The position numbers and the translations under genes were made by a program. This document shows, piece by piece, positions 59,413 through 64,000 of a DNA stretch of 64,000 nucleotides (positions within the stretch are counted from its first letter, which is position 1; each line of letters begins with the position of its first letter). Source of the DNA: Colimorpha sp045576855 (lineage in GTDB: Bacteria > Bacteroidota > Bacteroidia > Bacteroidales > P3); NCBI GenBank assembly GCA_045576855.1, contig JAZNHG010000054.1:62001-126000 (forward strand), written 5' to 3'. A model generated the notes under the pieces. It did not search any database. It was not told the DNA's origin and was given only the letters and a program-made list of their open reading frames with translations.

Positions 59413-59678
59413 AGCGTCTCGATTGTTAAAATGCGGCTGGCTTCGGCAGCCCAATGTCCTTCGGCGATGTCGCTGCGGTTGCAGGCCACGCTGTCGTAGG
59501 ATTTAGGAATTGAGAATTGAGAATTGAGAATTGAAAATCCAGCCACCAGCAGCACGGCCACCGAAGCCAGTGCCGTGCGGCGCACACGCCGTGCCCGTTG
59601 CCAGCGCGGGTACTCCTGCCGCAGGCGCCGCTGCAGGGCTTGCTGTTCTTCCCGTTCCCAGAGGTTGTCGAATGTCAT
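59409..59678 (-). CDS. Anti-sigma-like single-span membrane protein (operon 2)
   Basis: 89 residues from ATG 59678, overlapping the sigma stop as ATGA. Cytosolic part ~1-34 (MTFDNLWEREEQQALQRRLRQEYP), one membrane segment (~37-48, LASVAVLLVAG) and a short outer tail containing SVACNRSDIAEGHWAAEAS. The paralogue at 62534 shares the (L/W)QxxxxRxxxxxYPxWRR pattern and the tail VYCNRADIPDSQW. A CAATTCT heptamer tract inserts FSILNSQFSIPKS directly after the membrane span; the paralogue lacks it. Anti-sigma function is inferred from position. Confidence 0.72.
   Translation of the reverse strand: MTFDNLWEREEQQALQRRLRQEYPRWQRARRVRRTALASVAVLLVAGFSILNSQFSIPKSYDSVACNRSDIAEGHWAAEASRILTIETL
59504..59538 (-). 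repeat. In-frame heptamer tract (CAATTCT) in the anti-sigma-like gene
   Basis: About four copies of GAGAATT/GAAAATT, read as SILNSQFSI; the paralogous gene has no such insert. Confidence 0.9.
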
Positions 59679-60148
59679 ATTGTGTCCCATTGTTGTTTCA
59701 GTTTCTCTTTGATCCGCATCAGGCGCACCCCGATGTTGTTCTTGGTCAAGCCCACCGCTTTGCCGATCTCTGTGTAGTCGTAGCCTTCGAGGTGCATGGT
59801 GACGATTGTGCGGTCGGGTTCCGGCAGTTGGGAGATGAGTTCGTGCAGGGTGTCGTGCAGCGTTGTGTCCTCCGAGGGGGTGTCGTAGTCGTCGGGCAGC
59901 GGGGTGGGCGAGGGGCTGCGGCGCTGCAGGTCGATGCAGGTGCTGCGTGCCACGCGCCAGAGCCACACGGCCTGCTTCGGTGCCGGTTCTATCGCCAACA
60001 GCTTCTCTCTCAGCTCCCACAGTCTCAGCGTTACCTCCTGCAGCAGGTCGTCCACCTCCAGGCCGTCGTGCTGGTGGCGGCGGCAGACCGAGAAGAGCAG
60101 CCCGCGGTAGCGGAGTATCACCTCGCTGAACGTGTCCTGATGTTTCAC
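59675..60148 (-). CDS. ECF sigma factor (operon 2)
   Basis: 157 residues from GTG 60148 (read MKHQDTFSEVILRYRGLLFSV). Region 2: HDGLEVDDLLQEVTLRLWEL; region 4: MHLEGYDYTEIGKAVGLTKNNIGVRLMRIKEKLKQ. About 40% identical by eye to the paralogue at 62822. It heads an operon of at least seven genes running to 53461. Start chosen because the promoter-like motif at 60151-60184 ends 2 nt before GTG. Confidence 0.93.
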   Translation of the reverse strand: MKHQDTFSEVILRYRGLLFSVCRRHQHDGLEVDDLLQEVTLRLWELREKLLAIEPAPKQAVWLWRVARSTCIDLQRRSPSPTPLPDDYDTPSEDTTLHDTLHELISQLPEPDRTIVTMHLEGYDYTEIGKAVGLTKNNIGVRLMRIKEKLKQQWDTI

Positions 60149-60150
60149 AC

Positions 60151-60184
60151 TATAATAACGCAAAAATGTGGGGTGAAAATTACA
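60151..60184 (-). promoter_or_regulatory. ECF-type promoter motif, copy 1 (operon 2 sigma)
   Basis: On the minus strand TGTAATTTTCAC, then a spacer, then CGTTATTATA. It matches copies at 60934-60966 and 63299-63331 in both blocks and in spacing (23-24 nt from TGTA to CGTT). It abuts the GTG start, which suggests a leaderless sigma mRNA. Confidence 0.75.
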
Positions 60185-60201
60185 TCCCACATAAAAAAAA
60201 A

Positions 60202-60258
60202 CAGGGGGCTCGTATTCGGCCCCCCAAAAAATGTACCCGGAACCGCTGCGGTTCCGGG
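60202..60258 (-). terminator. Terminator of the lipoprotein gene at 60305, with a second hairpin
   Basis: On the minus strand GGGGGGCCGAATACGAGCCCCC is followed by T9. A CCCGGAACCG/CGGTTCCGGG stem lies just before it at 60236-60258. Confidence 0.88.
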
Positions 60259-60304
60259 CACTCATTTATTCAACCAATTTTCAAATTCTCATGATGCATT
60301 CTGG

Positions 60305-60853
60305 TTAGATGGCGCGGTGGAAGACCATCGGCACGTCGATTTCGGTGGTGTCGCCCTCGAAGGCCATCGGGATGATGAAGGTGATTTCGTCGGTCAGGTC
60401 GTCGTAGGTGAAGGTGAGGCTGGTGGCCACTTCGGTACCATTCTCGTCCTCGATGGTGCCGTTGAGGCTGCCGGTATGGGTGGTGCCGTCGTAGCTGTAC
60501 TCATAGTCCACGCCGGAGATCTGCTCCATCGTCATGCCGTCGGCGGACATGCCCCAAGCCTCAATCATGTCGGAGAAGGAGAAGTGGGCGTAGTCGGCGT
60601 CGAAGTTCAGGTAGAAGAGGTCGCCCAGGCTGGGGATGCTGATGGTGTCGCCAAAGGCGTCGACGGCGACCAGGCTGTCCATCGTGTAGGTCCACTCGGT
60701 GCCAATCAGGTCGGCGGTGGTCTTCACCCGGGGAGTGCTGACCTCAGTGCCACCGGCGGCGGGGTTGTCGATGATGATGGTCTCTTCGGGTTGGCAGGCG
60801 GTCATTGCGATGGCCATAGCGGCGGCGGCGATCAGGGAGATGCTTTTTTTCAT
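60305..60853 (-). CDS. Lipoprotein in the ECF regulon, unknown function
   Basis: 182 residues with a lipobox AIAMTAC (Cys20). The body is beta-rich and acidic (LIGTEWTYTMDSLVAVDAFGDTISIP, FYLNFDADYAHFSFSDMIEAWG, GVDYEYSYDGTTHTGSLNGTIED). No domain recognised with certainty; the start ADLIGTEWTY is like the lipocalin-type lipoproteins of this phylum. It lies alone between the two ECF operons, carries the same promoter motif as both sigma genes 80 nt upstream, and has its own terminator. Confidence 0.75.
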   Translation of the reverse strand: MKKSISLIAAAAMAIAMTACQPEETIIIDNPAAGGTEVSTPRVKTTADLIGTEWTYTMDSLVAVDAFGDTISIPSLGDLFYLNFDADYAHFSFSDMIEAWGMSADGMTMEQISGVDYEYSYDGTTHTGSLNGTIEDENGTEVATSLTFTYDDLTDEITFIIPMAFEGDTTEIDVPMVFHRAI

Positions 60854-60933
60854 AATGTTTTTAATTTTAATGTTTGTTTGTTATTGTTTTATTTGTCGTT
60901 TACTTTGTCTGTAGTTTCATTCGCTTTTGCACC

Positions 60934-60966
60934 TATAAGAACGGATTTGGTGAGTGAAAAACTACA
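60934..60966 (-). promoter_or_regulatory. ECF-type promoter motif, copy 2 (lipoprotein gene)
   Basis: Minus strand: TGTAGTTTTTCAC, spacer, CGTTCTTATA. It is the only copy found before a non-sigma gene and implies control by one or both ECF factors. Confidence 0.75.
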
Positions 60967-60993
60967 AGGGGGTGCAAATTTTTTCTGTTTTTT

Positions 60994-62073
60994 CTATTTG
61001 AAAAGTTGTAAACCGTTGATATCGAACTGTATTTGGTAGTATGTATTTTCGTCGTCGGGGGTGATGCCGTGGCGCGAGATAATCATGGTGGAGTGGGAGA
61101 GCCAGTTGATGTTCCAGCATCCGCCGCCGACGGGCAGCAGGTCGCAGCAGAACATGCCGTCGTCGGTAAGGCTCCAGGTGCCGGTGGCGGTGCCGTTGTT
61201 CTCGCCGCTGGTGGTGCGGGTGGCGGTGCCGTCAGGCTCGAAGGAGTAGGAGATGGTCTCTCCGTCGAATTCGGGTATGTAGACTTCGGAGCTGAGTATG
61301 TAGTTGCTGCCGTTGCCGGGTGTGGTGGATACCAGACAGCTGAGATGCCAGGTGCCCACCAGCGAACCTATGTTGCGCTCGGTGATGTCGAGCATCATGA
61401 AAGGGGCATTGTTGAGGTCGGTGTAGGTCTGCAGCGTGCCGGTGAGGGTGACTTCGTCGCCCAGCTGGGCGTTGGGCAGCAGGTCGGTCACTTCGGAGGT
61501 GAGGCAACCGTTGCGTGAGAGCAGGAGCACGGAGTCGGGGCTGACCTGCAGGGCCACCACGTGAGCGGGTATGTAGGGCTGGGTCAGCGCGGGCATCTGG
61601 GTCAGCACCAGGGTGCCGGTGTAGCCGCTGTCGGGCTCTTCCTGGTGCGGGGCGTTGGCATAGGCGGTGCCGTTCCAGGTGCCGTTGTTGCTGTCGTAGG
61701 TGACGTTCACCGTCTTGCCTTGCTTCTCCATGTCTTTCATCCATTGTTTCATCTCGGCACGGTTGCTGGTGCTGAAGGTGGTGGCGTCCTTGATGGTGCC
61801 CACCTCCTTGGCGGCATGGAGGGGCTGGGTGCTCATGTTGTAGAAGGTGACGGACTGGCCTTGCTGGGCGTAGTCGCAGAATGTGTCGAGCAGGGCGTCC
61901 CATTCGGTGTCGCTCTCGAGCTCGGTGCGGTGTTCGTCGGCGCCCACGGCGTAGACTATTTCGCGCTTGGTGTTGTCGGCGGCGGGGGTGGGGGTGTCGG
62001 TATTTTCTTCGCCACAGGCGACCATCAGGGCGATGGCGGCCAGCAGGGCGGTGAGTTTCGAAACGAGTTTCAT
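60994..62073 (-). CDS. Surface lipoprotein with shared N-terminal module (paralogue 4)
   Basis: 359 residues, lipobox ALMVAC (Cys20). The N-terminal module is shared with paralogues 1-3 (TELESDTEWDALLDTFCDYAQQG, DATTFSTSNRAEMKQWMKDMEKQG, NVTYDSNNGTWNGTAYANAP), but it has no palindrome at either site: the second reads NMSTQPLHAAKEVGTIKDATTF. The middle has an OB-fold-like DUF5689-type pattern (VVALQVSPDSVLLLSRNG, LGDEVTLTGTLQTYTDL), and the end is a lipocalin-like domain (SLVGTWHLSCLVS). Last gene of operon 1. Confidence 0.78.
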   Translation of the reverse strand: MKLVSKLTALLAAIALMVACGEENTDTPTPAADNTKREIVYAVGADEHRTELESDTEWDALLDTFCDYAQQGQSVTFYNMSTQPLHAAKEVGTIKDATTFSTSNRAEMKQWMKDMEKQGKTVNVTYDSNNGTWNGTAYANAPHQEEPDSGYTGTLVLTQMPALTQPYIPAHVVALQVSPDSVLLLSRNGCLTSEVTDLLPNAQLGDEVTLTGTLQTYTDLNNAPFMMLDITERNIGSLVGTWHLSCLVSTTPGNGSNYILSSEVYIPEFDGETISYSFEPDGTATRTTSGENNGTATGTWSLTDDGMFCCDLLPVGGGCWNINWLSHSTMIISRHGITPDDENTYYQIQFDINGLQLFK

Positions 62074-62096
62074 TGTCGGTATATTTATTATAATGG

Positions 62097-62501
62097 TTAA
62101 TGTTTCATATTATTCAGCTGGTATTCGATGAGGGCGTCGTATTGGGCCTCGGTGTCGATGCGGTAGAATCCGACGGTGCGGCGGGTGTGCGAGGCCACGA
62201 CGCGCATCACCGGGGTGCCCGTCCAGCGGGTGCGGGTGGCGGGGTTGGCGAAGGTGCCGAGCCAGCTGTCGCTGCCCTCGGTGCCGCGCACGTCGAGTTG
62301 CTGCTTCAGCTGCTGCCAGGCTTGGTCGTTGTCGGCCCGCACGAGCACTACGTTGACGGTGGTGCTGTCGTTGAGCTTGAAGTTGTTCAGCTCTGCCACC
62401 GTCAGGCCGGGCCGCGAGGCGTACTGCTTGTAGAGCCGCCCCTGCGACATGGCCGCCAGCGGCAGCAGCATGACCAGCAGTATAAGTAATTTGTGTTTCA
62501 T
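62097..62501 (-). CDS. Small exported protein, paralogue of the gene at 58999
   Basis: 134 residues from ATG 62501 (MKHKLLILLVMLLPLAAMSQGRLYKQYA). The leader ends AAMSQ, a cleavable signal peptide rather than a lipobox. Shared features with 58999-59412 are LTVAELNNFKLND, VVLVRADNDQAW, SDSWLGTFANPATR and VGFYRIDTEAQYDALIEYQL. Function unknown; constant third position in both ECF operons suggests a sensor or regulator role (inference). Confidence 0.75.
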   Translation of the reverse strand: MKHKLLILLVMLLPLAAMSQGRLYKQYASRPGLTVAELNNFKLNDSTTVNVVLVRADNDQAWQQLKQQLDVRGTEGSDSWLGTFANPATRTRWTGTPVMRVVASHTRRTVGFYRIDTEAQYDALIEYQLNNMKH

Positions 62502-62533
62502 TGTGTTCCTTTCTTTTTTCGGAGGCTGTGGTG

Positions 62534-62818
62534 CTATGCTTCCAGGAGCATGTCGGCGGCCAGGTTGGTCCATTGCGAGTCGGGTATGTCGGCTCGGTTG
62601 CAGTACACGCTGCCGTAGACGGGCATGTCGGCGGGCTGTGCGAGCATGGGCACGGCCACTCCGGCCAGCAGTGCGAGCATGGCAGCCACGGCGGTGGCGT
62701 GGCGTTGGCGCCGGCGCCAGGCCGGATAGCCGGCGGCCAGCCGTTCGCCGCGGGCGCGCGCCCCGGCCTCTTGCCACAGGGCGTCGAATTGTTCGTCGGT
62801 CAAGTGTCTATGTTCCAT
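62534..62818 (-). CDS. Anti-sigma-like single-span membrane protein (operon 1)
   Basis: 94 residues. Cytosolic part ~1-40 (LTDEQFDALWQEAGARARGERL), one membrane segment (AVAAMLALLAGVAVPML) and an outer tail (MPVYGSVYCNRADIPDSQWTN). It starts 3 nt after the sigma stop. Same layout as 59409-59678, but without the heptamer insertion, so it serves as the uninterrupted reference. Confidence 0.72.
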   Translation of the reverse strand: MEHRHLTDEQFDALWQEAGARARGERLAAGYPAWRRRQRHATAVAAMLALLAGVAVPMLAQPADMPVYGSVYCNRADIPDSQWTNLAADMLLEA

Positions 62819-62821
62819 AGT

Positions 62822-63295
62822 CTATATGAATTGTTGTCTCAGTTTCTCCCGGGTCCGCACCAGTCGCACGCTTACATTGCTCACCGAGAGGCCGGTGTGC
62901 TGGGCTATCTCCTCGTAGCTGTAGCCCTCCAGCTGCATGCGCACCAGTGTGCGGTCGGGTTCGTCGAGCATGGCTATCTGCTCGTGCAGTTCGTCGATGG
63001 CGGTGTGCGATTCGGCCTCCAGGGTGGTCTCCAGCCCTTGGGGCAGTGCCTCGGTGTCCGGGGTGCCGCGCAGGGTGTCTATCATCGCGTTGCGTGCCAT
63101 TTTCCACACTAGCGCCGCCTGGCCGGGACCCACCGGCATGGCCAGCAGCCGCTCGTGGTGCATCCACAGGGTCACCGACGCCTCCTGCAACAGGTCGTCC
63201 ACCTCCAGGCCCCGTCGGCTGAAGCGCCGGCCGAGCGTGTAGAGCATTCCGCGATAGCGGTTTAGCAATTCGTCGAACCCGTTTTGTTGTCTCAC
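62822..63295 (-). CDS. ECF sigma factor (operon 1)
   Basis: 157 residues from GTG 63295 (read MRQQNGFDELLNRYRGMLYTLG). Region 2: RRGLEVDDLLQEASVTLW; region 4: MQLEGYSYEEIAQHTGLSVSNVSVRLVRTREKL. Paralogue of the factor at 59675, with equal length and the same GTG start 2-3 nt from the promoter motif. It controls, by position, the anti-sigma-like gene, the small exported protein and lipoprotein paralogue 4. Confidence 0.93.
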   Translation of the reverse strand: MRQQNGFDELLNRYRGMLYTLGRRFSRRGLEVDDLLQEASVTLWMHHERLLAMPVGPGQAALVWKMARNAMIDTLRGTPDTEALPQGLETTLEAESHTAIDELHEQIAMLDEPDRTLVRMQLEGYSYEEIAQHTGLSVSNVSVRLVRTREKLRQQFI

Positions 63296-63298
63296 GGA

Positions 63299-63331
63299 TA
63301 TAATAACGTAAAAAAATGTGAAAAAACTACA
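63299..63331 (-). promoter_or_regulatory. ECF-type promoter motif, copy 3 (operon 1 sigma)
   Basis: Minus strand: TGTAGTTTTTTCAC, spacer, CGTTATTATA, ending 3 nt before the GTG start. Confidence 0.75.
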
Positions 63332-63397
63332 TCGGGAGGCAGTTTTTTTTCTTTTTTCGTCATTTTTTGCCTCTGTCAGGGCGGGTTCGTCGAGGCA

Positions 63398-63468
63398 CCG
63401 GAAATGTTAAAATGGTAGGATGGTGGTAGGATGGTGGTAGGATGGTGGTAGGATGGTGGTAGGATGAC
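63398..63468. repeat. Dispersed repeat family B, copy 3
   Basis: CCGGAAATGTTAAAATGG and five 11-bp TAGGATGGTGG units, ending TAGGATGACCCC as in copy 2. Confidence 0.9.
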
Positions 63469-63470
63469 CC

Positions 63471-63627
63471 CTTCTTTAGGTCGGAGGTATGAGGTCGGAG
63501 GTATGAGGGTTGAGGTATGAGGTCGGAGGTGTGAGGTCGGAGGGCGGAGGTATGAGGTTCCGTCCAGCTTCCGACCTCCGACCTCCGAGTTCCGCCCTCA
63601 TACCTCCGAGTTCCGCCCTCCGCCCTA
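63471..63627. repeat. Inverted heptamer array (CGGAGGT/ATGAGGT and complement)
   Basis: About ten GGTCGGA/GGTATGA units, then about nine complementary ACCTCCG/CCGCCCT units; the two arms can pair over some 60 bp. It fills the spacer up to the typA promoter. Confidence 0.92.
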
Positions 63628-63682
63628 ACCAAGTTTGTGTGTTTTTTTTGTCTCTTCTGTGTCGAAATCGGATTTTTTTACG

Positions 63683-63690
63683 TATCTTTG
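63683..63690 (+). promoter_or_regulatory. -7 box (TATCTTTG) for typA
   Basis: TATCTTTGC 26 nt before ATG 63717. Confidence 0.65.
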
Positions 63691-63716
63691 CACTTTGGTT
63701 TATATCTGTTTCATCT

Positions 63717-64000
63717 ATGCAAAATATTCGTAATATTGCAATTATAGCTCACGTCGACCACGGCAAGACCACCTTGGTCGACCGCATGCTTCATCAGGCC
63801 AAGCTCTTCCGCGACAATCAGGAGACGGGCGAGCTGATTTTGGACAACAACGACCTGGAGCGCGAACGCGGCATCACCATCCTCTCGAAGAATGTCAGCG
63901 TGCGCTACAAGGGCTACAAAATCAACATCATCGACACGCCTGGCCACAGCGATTTCGGCGGCGAGGTGGAGCGCGTGCTCAATATGGCCGACGGTGTGCT
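63717..64000 (+). CDS. typA: GTPase TypA/BipA, N-terminal part (3' end outside window)
   Basis: The first 94 codons are present. The reading MQNIRNIAIIAHVDHGKTTL gives the G1 P-loop AHVDHGKTT, followed by VDRMLHQAKLF, the G2 region ERERGITILSKN and the G3 motif DTPGHSDFGGEVERVL. SDFGGEVER distinguishes TypA/BipA from LepA and EF-G. It is a ribosome-associated translational GTPase used in stress and cold adaptation. The frame runs off the right end. Confidence 0.95.
   Translation, partial: MQNIRNIAIIAHVDHGKTTLVDRMLHQAKLFRDNQETGELILDNNDLERERGITILSKNVSVRYKGYKINIIDTPGHSDFGGEVERVLNMADGV

Overview
The window looks like chromosomal DNA of a GC-rich, uncultured-type member of the Bacteroidales (Bacteroidota). 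Supporting signs are many promoters with the Bacteroidota -7 box TAnnTTTG, lipoproteins with short type II signal peptides, a type IX secretion (Por) sorting domain, a SusD-era repertoire of surface proteins and ECF sigma factors, and Bacteroidetes-type trigger factor, ParC, LepB and MurF. It carries genes for reduction of acetoacetyl-CoA to butyryl-CoA (hbd, crt, bcd-etfB-etfA), which suggests an anaerobic, possibly butyrate-forming, gut or rumen organism. Thiolase and the final butyrate step are not in the window.

Layout. 1-5.3 kb: 3' part of a GH2-like glycosidase, a lipoprotein, trigger factor and a two-barrel outer-membrane protein. 5.3-12.1 kb: minus-strand accessory genes (rhodanese lipoprotein, MalY-type lyase, two GNATs, a YdeI-like fragment, a LiaF-like membrane protein, an ECF sigma factor with a membrane partner). 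12.2-15.8 kb: ridA-bcd-etfB-etfA. 16.3-27 kb: OmpA-family protein, a 1,920-residue alpha-2-macroglobulin-like protein, and a 1,081-residue fused ferredoxin/FAD oxidoreductase. 27-30 kb: large repeat arrays and a UvrX/DinB-like polymerase with its small companion. 30.5-38.6 kb: minus-strand operon with two glycosyltransferases, signal peptidase I, parC, a zinc peptidase and a methionine-sulfoxide reductase. 38.8-44.8 kb: META lipoprotein-NUDIX-dprA-MORN lipoprotein-cca, then crt-hbd. 45-53.3 kb: murF, bcp, a RelE/ParE-type toxin-antitoxin pair, a structured RNA candidate, a DUF3791/DUF3990 cassette and groES-groEL. 53.4-63.3 kb: two paralogous ECF-sigma operons that encode a family of surface lipoproteins. 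63.7 kb to the end: start of typA/bipA.

The most unusual property is the density of short repeats. Many unrelated sequence families, mostly with a 7-bp unit (some 8 or 11 bp), fill spacers and also lie in frame inside conserved genes: at least ten tracts in the macroglobulin gene, and others in cca, murF, two glycosyltransferases, an anti-sigma-like gene and the FAD oxidoreductase. A second class, a palindrome bounded by GTAC and built on GCAGGC/GCCTGC, is inserted in coding regions in several reading frames, in the manner of Rickettsia palindromic elements. The paralogous lipoproteins at 53-62 kb show sites with and without it. Two other dispersed families of about 80-135 bp each have three copies.

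A second result is a shared 33-34 bp promoter-like motif in front of both ECF sigma genes at 60-63 kb and of one lipoprotein gene between them, which defines a probable small regulon. All functional calls come from reading motifs by eye, without database searches.
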